DNA from: Haloarcula hispanica ATCC 33960
Lineage (GTDB): Archaea > Halobacteriota > Halobacteria > Halobacteriales > Haloarculaceae
NCBI RefSeq assembly: GCF_000223905.1
Contig: NC_015948.1
Coordinates: 744,001-808,000 of the forward strand
DNA length: 64,000 nt
Reading direction: 5' to 3'
The notes beneath the pieces were generated by a model. The model saw only the letters and a list, made by a program, of their open reading frames with translations, made no database searches and had not been told where the DNA came from. The position numbers and the translations under genes were made by a program. Below are positions 17,292-25,800 of the stretch, in pieces (the stretch's first letter is position 1; each line of letters begins with the position of its first letter).

Positions 17292-18056
17292 CTACTCGTC
17301 GCTGCCTTCGGAGTCGTCGCCGCCGCTCTTTTGCTCTGCCAGCCAGTCCTCGTACTCGTCCTGCGGGACGACCTCAACGGTCCCGAGCATCTGTGAGTGA
17401 CCAGAGCCACAGTACTCGGCACAGTAGAGCTGGTACGTGCCGGTGTTACCCGCGTTGGTTCGGAGACGGTTGTACTGGCCGGGGAACGCGTCGGATTTCA
17501 GTCCAAGTCCGGGAACGTGGAACGCGTGTAGCCAGTCAGTCGATGTAACCCGCAAGGATACGTCCTGATTAGCCGGTATCTTCAGGTCTGTCGTGGTGGT
17601 CACCTCCGCCTCGCCATCCCAACTCGATTCGTTGTAGTAGAACGTCCAGCCGTACCGCTGTGCTTCGACGGTAATGAGTTCAGTGTCCTGTTCCTGCAGT
17701 GCAGCCTGATCGCCGGCCTCGGCGGTGACGTACGGGCTTGCCATCACTTGGTAGGAGGCGACACCGACGAACAGGAGAATGATCGCCGTCGCGATGGTCC
17801 AGGTGACTTCGAGTCGGCGGTTCTCCTGCGTGGGAAGCGCCTCTTCCTGATTACGGAACCGCCAGACAGTGTAGATCAGAATCCCTTCGACGAGGACCGT
17901 AATCGGGAGAGCGACGTACAGGAGGTTCATGTTCAGCCCCCAGATGAGGCTATCCGTCGTCGAGTCCTGAATCTGTGCGGCGGCGGCCGGCTCGGCGGCG
18001 AGCGCGAGCAACGCAGCACCGAACAGAGCGACCAGACCGGCGCGTTTCCGGGTCAT
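17292..18056 (-). CDS. coxB: Cytochrome c oxidase subunit II
   Basis: 254 residues. A signal peptide and two membrane helices (about 42-65 and 87-107) precede a cupredoxin domain. The CuA site is complete: His177 (DWLHAFHVP), Cys212, Glu214, Cys216, His220 and Met223 in CAEYCGSGHSQM. It passes electrons from a copper protein or cytochrome to the heme-copper subunit I, which is not in this window. An acidic 20-residue tail ends the protein. It is divergent from the heme O/A synthesis gene, and a TATA box (18080-18088) lies 24-32 bases before the ATG. Confidence 0.96.
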   Translation of the reverse strand: MTRKRAGLVALFGAALLALAAEPAAAAQIQDSTTDSLIWGLNMNLLYVALPITVLVEGILIYTVWRFRNQEEALPTQENRRLEVTWTIATAIILLFVGVASYQVMASPYVTAEAGDQAALQEQDTELITVEAQRYGWTFYYNESSWDGEAEVTTTTDLKIPANQDVSLRVTSTDWLHAFHVPGLGLKSDAFPGQYNRLRTNAGNTGTYQLYCAEYCGSGHSQMLGTVEVVPQDEYEDWLAEQKSGGDDSEGSDE

Positions 18057-18079
18057 GGATGCGGCTTAGGATTTCGGGG

Positions 18080-18088
18080 ATAAATAAC
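18080..18088 (-). promoter_or_regulatory. TATA box of coxB
   Basis: The minus strand reads TTATTTATC 24-32 bases before the coxB ATG, the expected spacing for a leaderless transcript. The divergent gene at 18199 starts 111 bases further on. Confidence 0.55.
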
Positions 18089-18198
18089 TGCTGTCTTCGC
18101 CGCAGGCTCCCGATTTGTAGCGATAGGGCAGCGGAACGGCTCCGGACGGAGACAGCGGAATCGCGAGGTCTAAGTGGCCAGCATCGAAGGATACAATA

Positions 18199-19587
18199 AT
18201 GGCAGAGAGCCGGACCTTCACCGGGCTGCTCGCCGCGACCGCCGTCGGCGTGTACTTGCTAGTTCTCGCCGGCGCGACGACAACGCTCACCGATGCGGCA
18301 GCAGCCTGTACTACATGGCCGCTGTGTGACGGACCGGTCGACGTGACGAACACGGCCCTGCTGGTCGCCTGGGGACACCGACTCGTCGCAGCCGCCGTCG
18401 GACTCTTCGTGGTGGCTGTGGCCGTTATCGGGCTCCGATCCAGCTGTCGCGGCCGCGTCAAGGCAGCTATCCTCCTCGGCACCGCGCTGTACCCGGTCCA
18501 GATAGCGCTCGGTGCCGTCGTCGCGACGAGCACCGAGACGGCGCTCCCCGGCGCCCACCTCGCTCTGGGGATGGGCATCTTCGGCTCGTTCGTGCTGGCT
18601 CTGGCGTGGCACCTCGAAGCTGAGACGGGCAGTGATGACGAGACCCCCGTGAAGAACCCGACACTCGCGCCGGAGCCAGCCGACGACGGTCCGGCACGGT
18701 CGCCGACGCTTTCCACCCGCGAGCGCATCGTCGAGACCGCATCAGCGTACTTCCGCCTGATGAAGCCCCGGCTGATGTGGCTCCTGTGTCTGGTCGCCGC
18801 GGCCGGGATGGCACTCGCCGCCGGGCAGACGCTCGCCGTTCGGACGGTGCTGCTCACGCTCGGGGGCGGCGTCCTCTCTATCGGCGCGTCGGGGACGTTC
18901 AACCACGTCCTCGAACGGGACATCGACAAGCGGATGGACCGGACCTCGGACCGCCCCATCGCGACCCACCAGATTCCGGTCCGGAATGCGCTGGCCTTCG
19001 GCCTGCTGCTTTCGTTTGCGTCACTGGGGCTGTTCTGGCAGGTGAACGCGCTCGTGGCGCTGCTCGGGCTGACTGCGATTGTGTTCTACAGCGTCATCTA
19101 CACGCTCGTATTGAAGCCCAACACCGTCCAGAACACCGTCATCGGCGGGGCCGCCGGCGCGCTGCCGGCGCTCATCGGCTGGGTCGCCGCCGACGGGTCG
19201 ATCGGCCTCCCCGGCGTCGTCCTCGCGGTGGTCATCTTCCTCTGGACGCCGGCGCATTTCTACAATCTCGCGCTCGCGTACAAGGACGACTACGAGGCGG
19301 GCGGCTTCCCGATGATGCCGGTCGTCCGCGGCGAGACCGAGACGCGCAAGCACATCGTCTACTACCTCGGCGCGACACTCATCGCCTCAGGCGTGCTGGG
19401 CGTGCTCACGTCGCTTGGCTGGCTGTACGCCGTCACGTCGGTGCTGCTGGGCGCAGTGTTCCTCTGGGCCGTCGTCCAACTCCACCACGAGCAGACCGAA
19501 GCGGCGGCGTTCCGGGCGTTCCACGCGTCGAACGCCTACCTCGGGGCGGTCCTCGTCGCCATCGTTATCGACGCTCTCGCACTATGA
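18199..19587 (+). CDS. Fused half heme A synthase (CtaA) and protoheme IX farnesyltransferase (CtaB)
   Basis: 462 residues. Residues 1-135 form one four-helix half of CtaA, with conserved His in AWGHRLVAA and GAHLALGM. Full CtaA has two such halves. A polar linker (about 140-180) leads into CtaB, which farnesylates heme b to heme O: LMKPRLMWLL near 187, the acidic prenyl-diphosphate motif NHVLERDIDKRMDR, and a second site in YKDDYEAGGFPM. Its stop overlaps the next start (ATGA), and it is divergent from coxB, so it serves heme-copper oxidase assembly. Whether the half domain makes heme A or only binds heme cannot be told. Confidence 0.93.
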   Translation: MAESRTFTGLLAATAVGVYLLVLAGATTTLTDAAAACTTWPLCDGPVDVTNTALLVAWGHRLVAAAVGLFVVAVAVIGLRSSCRGRVKAAILLGTALYPVQIALGAVVATSTETALPGAHLALGMGIFGSFVLALAWHLEAETGSDDETPVKNPTLAPEPADDGPARSPTLSTRERIVETASAYFRLMKPRLMWLLCLVAAAGMALAAGQTLAVRTVLLTLGGGVLSIGASGTFNHVLERDIDKRMDRTSDRPIATHQIPVRNALAFGLLLSFASLGLFWQVNALVALLGLTAIVFYSVIYTLVLKPNTVQNTVIGGAAGALPALIGWVAADGSIGLPGVVLAVVIFLWTPAHFYNLALAYKDDYEAGGFPMMPVVRGETETRKHIVYYLGATLIASGVLGVLTSLGWLYAVTSVLLGAVFLWAVVQLHHEQTEAAAFRAFHASNAYLGAVLVAIVIDALAL

Positions 19588-20285
19588 GCACCACGACAGC
19601 GACCCTCAGAGATGCAATCCCGGACACGCGCTCGCTGGTAACCTGGGCAGCCGTGTTGAACGCGGAGTTCATCCTCATTCTGGGCTACGTCGTCAACACG
19701 GCCCAACCCGCGACGGATCCGTTTCTGCTGTTGTTCCCGTTCATCTGGCTCAACGTCGCCGGTCTCGTTGTCCTGCGAGTGCGCCCGGAACTGACCAGTC
19801 GCCGGCGGACGCTCGGCAGTGCGGTCGTCGCCCTGGGCTACCTGCTCGTACTGGGATACGTCGGCGGCGTGTACGGCACAGGCGGCCAGGGGACCGGCCT
19901 CCGCCTGGTCACGCAGGCCCCGCCTGGATTCTCGCCGACGGTCGTGTTCAGCGGCGCGACCCTCAGCGTGGTGCTCATCCCGTGGAAGGTCGCCGGCTAC
20001 CTGACCCTCTCGTATCTGGTGTTCGTGACAGCTATCGACGCGAGTGGCGGCGCGGTGGGCGGCATCGTCGGCCTGTTCTCCTGTGTCTCCTGTGTCCTTC
20101 CGATTATCGCGTCGATACTGGGCGGGTTCGTCGGTGTCGGGGCGACGCTGTCCCAGGCGGCCCTCTCCCAGTCGTACGGTCTCTCGACGGTGGTGTTCCT
20201 CGTCTCCGTTGGACTGCTCTACGGCGTCCACCGCTTCGACGTGACGGTCATCGGCCGTCTCCGAACGTTAGTCGGTCGGCCATAG
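19584..20285 (+). CDS. Membrane protein with intramembrane CxxC (DUF7546 type)
   Basis: 233 residues, about six membrane helices. The stretch GLFSCVSCVLPIIASILGG places a CxxC followed by Val-Leu-Pro in a glycine-rich membrane segment, recalling the reactive cysteine helices of CcdA/DsbD proteins. It is translationally coupled to the CtaA-CtaB fusion and faces coxB, so a role in copper or thiol handling for oxidase assembly is a reasonable inference. The family name (DUF7546) is recalled. Three glycine-rich turns around 100-115 (GGVYGTGGQGTG) are also notable. Confidence 0.82.
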   Translation: MSTTTATLRDAIPDTRSLVTWAAVLNAEFILILGYVVNTAQPATDPFLLLFPFIWLNVAGLVVLRVRPELTSRRRTLGSAVVALGYLLVLGYVGGVYGTGGQGTGLRLVTQAPPGFSPTVVFSGATLSVVLIPWKVAGYLTLSYLVFVTAIDASGGAVGGIVGLFSCVSCVLPIIASILGGFVGVGATLSQAALSQSYGLSTVVFLVSVGLLYGVHRFDVTVIGRLRTLVGRP

Positions 20286-20316
20286 AGCTTTCAGGCTGAC
20301 AGGCGTGAACACCGGT

Positions 20317-20556
20317 ATGAGCACTGTCGAAATCGAATACTGTGTCCCGTGTGGGTTCCGCGAACGGGCATTACACGTTCAGCAGGCGATTCTGTCCGGA
20401 CTTGAGCAGGAACTCGACAGCGTCCGACTGGTCATGGGTGACCACGGCGTGTTCAGGATTAGCGTGGACGACGAGACGATCTACGACAAAGCCGAGGCCA
20501 GCGACGAGTTCGACGTGGACGCTATAGTCCGTGCGGTCCGTTCACACGTCATGTAA
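20317..20556 (+). CDS. SelT/SelW/SelH-like (Rdx) protein
   Basis: 79 residues. VEIEYCVPCGFRERALHVQQAIL is the Rdx family start: a thioredoxin-like strand, then CxxC at Cys9/Cys12 in the place where animal SelW has Cys-x-x-Sec. The acidic second half has GVFRISVDDETIYDK, matching the strand-turn of the fold. Rdx proteins are thought to be thiol redox factors. The ATG giving MSTVEIEY was chosen over a GTG four codons earlier. It follows the oxidase-assembly genes by 31 bases and may belong to that unit. Confidence 0.85.
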   Translation: MSTVEIEYCVPCGFRERALHVQQAILSGLEQELDSVRLVMGDHGVFRISVDDETIYDKAEASDEFDVDAIVRAVRSHVM

Positions 20557-20633
20557 CGGGACATCGCGATGCTATCAGTGGAATCCCGTGCCGACGCTGC
20601 CATCGGTTTGAGACGGTATACCGCACAACAAAC

Positions 20634-20642
20634 TATTTATTG
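20634..20642 (+). promoter_or_regulatory. TATA box of the 35-residue zinc-finger gene
   Basis: TATTTATTG lies 24-32 bases before the ATG at 20666, the standard haloarchaeal spacing. Its presence supports the very short gene being real. Confidence 0.5.
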
Positions 20643-20665
20643 TTTTGCTGTGACATTTTCCGTAA

Positions 20666-20773
20666 ATGGCGACGAAAACCGAATTCTGTGACCACTGCGA
20701 AGACACTCAGCCAGTTGTCACGGACAAGCCGTGGCTTCCGGCCGTCTGTCTGAGATGTGGCCGCAACGTGTAG
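20666..20773 (+). CDS. 35-residue zinc-finger microprotein
   Basis: The frame starts ATG GCG ACG and ends TAG, giving 35 residues with two CxxC pairs: FCDHCED near the start and VCLRCGRNV at the end, about 17 residues apart. Four cysteines in this spacing should bind one zinc ion. Such one-domain zinc-finger microproteins are frequent in haloarchaea, and some affect motility or biofilm formation; the role here is unknown. A TATA box sits 24-32 bases upstream and the gene ends 56 bases before the ABC exporter gene. Confidence 0.75.
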   Translation: MATKTEFCDHCEDTQPVVTDKPWLPAVCLRCGRNV

Positions 20774-20829
20774 GCCGCTGACCGCACGAGAACGGAACTG
20801 CTTTCGGCGACCCGACCGGACGAGGGCGC

Positions 20830-21771
20830 ATGGACGAGGTACTGGTCGCGTCGGATGTCGGGCGGCGGTACGGCGATACGGTCGCACTCGACGGCGTTTC
20901 GCTGACCGCGACCGCCGGAGAGGTACTCGCGCTGGTCGGTCCCAACGGGGCTGGCAAGACCACGTTGGTACGGGCGTTGACCGGAACGACAGACGCGACC
21001 GGCGAGGTTCGGCTGTTCAGCCAGTCGCCCAGAACGGTCGCCCGCGACCGAATCGGTCTACTGCCACAGTCGTTTTCGCCCCACGAGCGGCTGACGGCGC
21101 GGGAGCTGCTGGAATACTACGCCGGCCTGTACGACGACACTCGCGATGTCGAAGCCGTGCTTGACGACGTCGGTCTGACCGACACTGCCAGCACGACATA
21201 CGAGAACCTCTCGGGCGGCCAGCAGCGACGGGCCTGCGTCGCGACGGCGCTCATCAACGACCCGGACCTACTTGTGCTGGACGAACCGACCACCGGCATC
21301 GACCCGGCCGGTCGGCGTGACCTCTGGCGACTGTTGGAGGGGCTTGCCGACCGCGGCGTGACGATACTCGTCACGACCCACTACATGGAGGAGGCCCAGC
21401 GGCTCGCGGACCGCGTCGGCCTCCTCGCCGACGGGACACTCATCGCACTCGACTCGCCGGACCAGCTCGTGGTCGAACACGGCGGCGACAGCCAACTCAT
21501 CGTCGACGGAACCTTCGACGAGGCCGCCGTTTCAGCCATCGACTACCCGGCGGAGACAGCGATCCGGAACGGCCGGCTGGTCGTCTACGGCATCCGCCCG
21601 GAGTCCATCGGCAACATCACCGAGCAACTGGGCCAGGCGGGCATCGAGTACGACAGCCTCACCTGGAAACAGCCTGACTTAGAGGACGTGTACCTCGAAC
21701 TCACCGGAACGGCTGTCGGCCAGCGCGGTGAACCGCGCCGGACAGAGCCGGCGGCAGGTGGTGTCCAATGA
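20830..21771 (+). CDS. ABC exporter ATP-binding protein
   Basis: 313 residues. Walker A GPNGAGKTT is at about 37-45, signature LSGGQQRR near 131-138, Walker B LLVLDEP followed by TTGIDP, and H-loop TTHYMEEAQ. This DrrA/NatA/CcmA pattern goes with ABC-2 type exporters. The C-terminal region (about 220-300) is a regulatory extension. It overlaps the permease gene by four bases (ATGA), so the two proteins form one transporter. The position after oxidase-assembly genes may mean copper, heme or drug export, but the substrate is not evident. Confidence 0.93.
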   Translation: MDEVLVASDVGRRYGDTVALDGVSLTATAGEVLALVGPNGAGKTTLVRALTGTTDATGEVRLFSQSPRTVARDRIGLLPQSFSPHERLTARELLEYYAGLYDDTRDVEAVLDDVGLTDTASTTYENLSGGQQRRACVATALINDPDLLVLDEPTTGIDPAGRRDLWRLLEGLADRGVTILVTTHYMEEAQRLADRVGLLADGTLIALDSPDQLVVEHGGDSQLIVDGTFDEAAVSAIDYPAETAIRNGRLVVYGIRPESIGNITEQLGQAGIEYDSLTWKQPDLEDVYLELTGTAVGQRGEPRRTEPAAGGVQ

Positions 21772-22508
21772 GCCGACTGGGGCGACTCGCATCGGAGACG
21801 CGCGCGGCGTCGCTGGCTTTCCTCCGGCGACGGACGGCCGTCTTCTTCACGTTCTTTTTCCCGGTCATCATCGTCGTCATCTTCGGTGTGCTGGTCCAGA
21901 CCCAGCCTGGCGGCGGCGGCCTGTTCACGGAACCGCCGAGCTTCTACGCGCCGGGCTATCTGGCCGTCGTCGTCCTGTTTACGCCACTCTCCCGCGTCGG
22001 TAGCGAGGTGGCGCGGCATCGGGACGGCAACCGCTTCGAGAAACTGGCGACGACGCCGCTGACCCGGACTGAGTGGCTACTGGCGCAGACGCTCGTCAAC
22101 GTCGTCATCATCGGCATCGCCGGCCTCATCATACTCGGCATGATGGTGTGGCTGACCGGCGCGACCATCCGCCCCTCTGTGCTCCTACTCCCCTTTGTCG
22201 GCCTCGGCGTCGCGCTGTTCTGTGCCGTCGGTGCGATGCTGGGCAGCCTTGCGGACTCACAGGACGGCGTCATCGCGGCGAGCAACGGCCTCGCGCTCCC
22301 GCTGCTCTTCCTCTCGGAGACGTTCGTCCCACAGACCCTCCTGCCCGCGTGGCTCCCGACCTGGCTCTCGCCGCTGACGTACTTCTCGCGTGGCGTCCGT
22401 GCGGCGACAACCGGAACCGGTGAAGCACTCGCCCCACTCGCCGTTCTCACAGTCTGTGCCGTCGTCGGCTTTGCCGTCGGTGCGCGGCTCCTCCCGCGGA
22501 CGGACTGA
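21768..22508 (+). CDS. ABC-2 type exporter permease
   Basis: 246 residues, about six membrane helices. RTAVFFTFFFPVIIVVIFGVLVQ at the start and REGNRFEKLATTPLTRTEWLLAQ-like sequence (RDGNRFEKLATTPL) after the second helix are standard ABC-2 features, as is the late LLPAWLPTWLSPLTYFSRGVR. It is translationally coupled to the ATPase gene and faces the phosphatase gene across 16 bases. Confidence 0.93.
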   Translation: MSRLGRLASETRAASLAFLRRRTAVFFTFFFPVIIVVIFGVLVQTQPGGGGLFTEPPSFYAPGYLAVVVLFTPLSRVGSEVARHRDGNRFEKLATTPLTRTEWLLAQTLVNVVIIGIAGLIILGMMVWLTGATIRPSVLLLPFVGLGVALFCAVGAMLGSLADSQDGVIAASNGLALPLLFLSETFVPQTLLPAWLPTWLSPLTYFSRGVRAATTGTGEALAPLAVLTVCAVVGFAVGARLLPRTD

Positions 22509-22524
22509 GCACCGACGGGGCCTT

Positions 22525-23064
22525 TTACAAGCGTGCGACCGACGACAGCAGACTGGACAGCTCCGCTTCAGTCGCGTTCCCCGATTCGATAGCGTCTTGC
22601 GGGTCACGGCCCATCTCTTGGACAGTTTCGATGGCGCGGTCGGGGCCGTAGTCGTAATGATACACCAGCCACGCGGCGAGTACCTGTCCGGTGCGGCCGA
22701 TGCCGGCCAGGCAATGAACGACGACCCGCTCTTCTGTCTCACAGGCGTCAACCAGGAACGGCAGAATATCGTCGTGGAGGCGGTCTTGGGGGATGAGTTG
22801 GTGGTCGGGAACCGGTACGTGGCGGACTGATGACGCTCCGAAGGCCTCCCGATAGCGCTGGATGTTGGCCCCAGCGTCGTCGAGCTGTTGTCCGGGAAGC
22901 AGACAGCAGACCCGCTCGATGTCGTGTGCCTGCATGTGTGCGATCCAATCGTCGAGCGCGTCCTGGTGCGTGGCGGCCGAATGCCAGCCCGGCGCACAGG
23001 ACCCGTAGACGTACTCTTCGTTGGAGGCTGCAGGCGCGAAGCGGTGTGGATTCACGATGGGCAT
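22525..23064 (-). CDS. Dual-specificity / tyrosine phosphatase-like protein
   Basis: 179 residues. The catalytic loop HCLAGIGRTGQ fits C-x5-R-T: Cys118 is the nucleophile and Arg124 binds phosphate. The segment ending DDILPFLVD precedes it in the order of compact dual-specificity phosphatases. Substrates could be phosphoproteins, phosphoinositol-like lipids or nucleotides. The ATG giving MPIVNPHRFAPA was chosen because further upstream the frame is Arg-rich and unlike the family. It is divergent from the cofD operon. Confidence 0.85.
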   Translation of the reverse strand: MPIVNPHRFAPAASNEEYVYGSCAPGWHSAATHQDALDDWIAHMQAHDIERVCCLLPGQQLDDAGANIQRYREAFGASSVRHVPVPDHQLIPQDRLHDDILPFLVDACETEERVVVHCLAGIGRTGQVLAAWLVYHYDYGPDRAIETVQEMGRDPQDAIESGNATEAELSSLLSSVARL

Positions 23065-23193
23065 AGCACCCGTTACCCTGCCTATCCTACCGATACCCTT
23101 CACTCTACCCACCCAATTCTCAGCTGTGATTCTCTGAATAGAACACTGTCTCCGCCAGACTGCTTTCCAGCTCCGACCAGTTTCAGTGGCCAC

Positions 23194-23201
23194 GTTTATA
23201 C
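23194..23201 (+). promoter_or_regulatory. TATA box of the cofD operon
   Basis: GTTTATAC lies 25-32 bases before the cofD ATG at 23226, consistent with a leaderless first gene. Confidence 0.5.
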
Positions 23202-23225
23202 TGTCAGTTCCCCCTACGTCGAGAC

Positions 23226-24218
23226 ATGGTGACGTTTCTTGCCGGCGGGACGGGAACGCCGAAGCTCCTCGCCGGTGCCGACGACGTGTTTTGGCCGGCG
23301 GCGACGACTGTCGTCGCCAACACCGGCGACGATATCGAACTGGGAGGCCATCTCGTGTGCCCGGACCTCGATACCGTCCTGTTTCTCGACGGTGAGGTCC
23401 TCGACCGGGAGACCTGGTGGGGTATCGCCGACGACACCGCCGAGACACACAGTGAACTGACGCGGCTCGCCGACGCCGCCGGGCTCGATGGCGGCCCACG
23501 ATACCTCCCCGACGACGCGCAGACTGAGGGCCGAAGTATTGCCCGCTGGCGCCGCTTCTCCGGCGTTGCGGAGTTCATGCACATCGGCGACCGGGACCGC
23601 GCGGTCCACGTCACGCGCACCTCGCTCCTAGACGAGGGCCAATCACTCACAGCCGTGACGCGGACGCTCGCCGACGCGTTCGGGTTGGACCGGACACTGT
23701 TACCGATGAGCGACGACCCGGTCGCTTCCATCATCCACACGCCGAGCGGTCCGATGCACTTTCAGGAGTGGTGGGTCGGTCGGAACGGGGTGCCGCCGGT
23801 CGAAGATGTTGAGTTCAGGGGCGCAGAACGGGCCAGCGCGACGGATGCCGTCCTGACCGCACTTGACGATACGGTTGTCATCGGCCCGTCGAACCCCGTG
23901 ACCTCGCTCGGGCCGATGCTCGCCATCGATGAGTTCGAGCAGGCGCTACACGAGACAACGGTCGTCGCCGTCTCGCCGTTTATCGAGGACACGGTGTTTT
24001 CCGGGCCGGCGGCGGACCTGATGGCCGGCGTCGGGCTGGAGCCCAGCACTGGCGGCGTGGCCGAGGCGTACCCCTTCGCTGACGCGTTCGTACTGGACGA
24101 CGACGATTCCACGCTGCTCGACGTGCCGGTCGTCAGAACCGATACGACCCTCGACGACGCGGCCGACGCTGAACGGGTGAACCGTGCCGTCGAAACAGCT
24201 CTCTCGGAGGTGGCCTGA
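23226..24218 (+). CDS. cofD: 2-phospho-L-lactate transferase (F420 biosynthesis)
   Basis: 330 residues. CofD joins the lactyl-2-phospho group to the deazaflavin Fo, giving F420-0. The N-terminal nucleotide-binding turn [11 protein letters not shown] and [13 protein letters not shown] are family signatures, and [17 protein letters not shown] lies near residue 215. Length is typical. It is the first of four genes joined by one- or four-base overlaps. A TATA box lies 25-32 bases upstream. A probable F420 user, the luciferase-like oxidoreductase at 59.5-60.5 kb, is also in the window. Confidence 0.95.
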   Translation: MVTFLAGGTGTPKLLAGADDVFWPAATTVVANTGDDIELGGHLVCPDLDTVLFLDGEVLDRETWWGIADDTAETHSELTRLADAAGLDGGPRYLPDDAQTEGRSIARWRRFSGVAEFMHIGDRDRAVHVTRTSLLDEGQSLTAVTRTLADAFGLDRTLLPMSDDPVASIIHTPSGPMHFQEWWVGRNGVPPVEDVEFRGAERASATDAVLTALDDTVVIGPSNPVTSLGPMLAIDEFEQALHETTVVAVSPFIEDTVFSGPAADLMAGVGLEPSTGGVAEAYPFADAFVLDDDDSTLLDVPVVRTDTTLDDAADAERVNRAVETALSEVA

Positions 24219-24964
24219 TGTTCGAGCCGCGACTCGCCCTCGCGAGTCTGAGCGGCGAGGCCGACGCGTCGTGGGCCCGCACGGTCGAGTCCCACGTCGG
24301 GTGTGCGTTCCTCGGCGGTATCGCGCTCGACGACCGGACCCGCGAGGCCGCCCGAGCGATGACGGACCGCGACCGCTCCGAGTTCCTGCCCGATGACCCG
24401 GTCGCGTTCGTCGACGACCAGCTCGGCGCGCTTGCGGACACACCACTGCGCCCGGCGTTCAACGTCCGGAGCGCGACGCTTGGCCCCGTCGAGCGTGTCG
24501 CCGCCGTCTGTCAGCGCCACGACGCCATCATCGAGATCAACGCCCACTGTCGGCAGGACGAGATGTGCGCCGCGGGTGCCGGCGAGGCGCTGCTCCGGGA
24601 GCCGGAACGACTGGCGGCGTTCGTGGAAACAGCAGCGTCGACAGGGGCGACGGTGTCGGTGAAGGGCCGTGCCGAACTTGATGGCGTCTCGCTCCCAGCT
24701 GTCGCTCAAGCCATCGAAGACGCTGGTGGAGACCTGTTCCACGTCGACGCGATGGACTCCGAGTCGGTCGTCGCCGACGTGGCCGACGCCACCGACCTGT
24801 TCGTCGTCGCGAACAACGGCGTTCGAGGGAGAGAGACGGCACGGGAGTACCTTTCGTACGGCGCTGACGCCGTCAGCGTCGGTCGCGCGAGCGACAAGCC
24901 GGAGACGCTCGACGAGATCCGAGCGACGACAGCGGAGTGGTTCGCGTTGGAGGTGCCACTGTGA
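24218..24964 (+). CDS. TIM-barrel protein related to tRNA-dihydrouridine synthase / dihydroorotate dehydrogenase
   Basis: 248 residues. It looks like an FMN-dependent barrel: FNVRSATL, IIEINAHCRQDEMC, TVSVKGR, LFVVANNGVRG and GADAVSVGRAS occupy the usual strand ends, the last being the phosphate-binding loop. NAHCRQDEMC stands where dihydrouridine synthases carry the N-x-x-C catalytic segment, but the rest is short, so true tRNA activity is uncertain. It overlaps cofD by one base and the next gene by four. The family occurs with the same neighbours in other archaea, by recollection. Confidence 0.75.
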   Translation: MFEPRLALASLSGEADASWARTVESHVGCAFLGGIALDDRTREAARAMTDRDRSEFLPDDPVAFVDDQLGALADTPLRPAFNVRSATLGPVERVAAVCQRHDAIIEINAHCRQDEMCAAGAGEALLREPERLAAFVETAASTGATVSVKGRAELDGVSLPAVAQAIEDAGGDLFHVDAMDSESVVADVADATDLFVVANNGVRGRETAREYLSYGADAVSVGRASDKPETLDEIRATTAEWFALEVPL

Positions 24965-25800
24965 GCGAACGGTCGGTTGCACAGAACGCCCAGCTTGCAC
25001 TGCTGCTGGAGGTCTCCGGGACGCCGAAGCCCGGCAACGTCGACCGCGAGCGGGAGTACGACGACCTGCGGTTCGAGCATTTCATGGCCGGGGCTGTGGG
25101 GGCGCGTCCGGGGCTTGACCGCGCGGCTGCGGGCGACCCGGTTGGTCCCGCGTTCGAGGCCGCCGTCGACGGGATGGCGGACCAGTCCGGCGGGAACACC
25201 CAGTTCGGGGCCCTGCTGGTACTCACGCCCCTTGCCGCCGCGGCCGCGGACGGGCGACTGTCACCATCCGATGTCGATGCTGTGGTTCATGAGACGACCG
25301 TCGAGGACGCGGCGGCGTTCTACCGCGCCTTCGAACATGTCGACGTGGCCGTCGACGACCCGCCCGACGGGCTGGAGCCGCTCGACGTTCGCCGCGGACG
25401 CGACGCGATTCCGGAACTCCGCGCGCGTGAGATGACGCTGTTCGACGTGATGCAGTCCAGCGTGGATGTCGATGGCGTGGCCGCCGAGTGGGTGTCTGGT
25501 TTCGAGCGCGTGTTCGAGGCCAGCGAGTGGCTACTGGACGGATCCGGTCCGGTCGCCGACCGCGCATCGGACGTGTTCATCGAACTGCTCGCGGCGGAAC
25601 CGGACACCTTCATCGTCACGCGGCAGGACCGCGAAACCGCTGAGGAGGTCCAGCGACGGGCACAGGCTGTCCTCGAGGGTGCGGAAACCGCGACCGGCCT
25701 CGCCGAGGAGTTCGTCGAGCGGGACATCAACCCCGGAACGACTGCTGATCTCGTTGCGGGCGCGCTGTTCGTCGCGCTCGAACGGGGGCTCGAAGTGTGA
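24961..25800 (+). CDS. Triphosphoribosyl-dephospho-CoA synthase family protein (CitG-like)
   Basis: 279 residues starting at GTG, which overlaps the preceding TGA by four bases. The family signature TPKPGNVDRERE..D near residue 20-32 is present, followed by HFMAGAVG and GGNTQFGALLVLTPL. CitG makes the prosthetic group of citrate lyase, but no citrate or malonate decarboxylase acyl carrier is nearby, so archaeal members are likely to transfer a ribosyl-type group in another cofactor pathway. An in-frame start eight codons upstream exists but breaks the overlap. Confidence 0.85.
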   Translation: MSERSVAQNAQLALLLEVSGTPKPGNVDREREYDDLRFEHFMAGAVGARPGLDRAAAGDPVGPAFEAAVDGMADQSGGNTQFGALLVLTPLAAAAADGRLSPSDVDAVVHETTVEDAAAFYRAFEHVDVAVDDPPDGLEPLDVRRGRDAIPELRAREMTLFDVMQSSVDVDGVAAEWVSGFERVFEASEWLLDGSGPVADRASDVFIELLAAEPDTFIVTRQDRETAEEVQRRAQAVLEGAETATGLAEEFVERDINPGTTADLVAGALFVALERGLEV

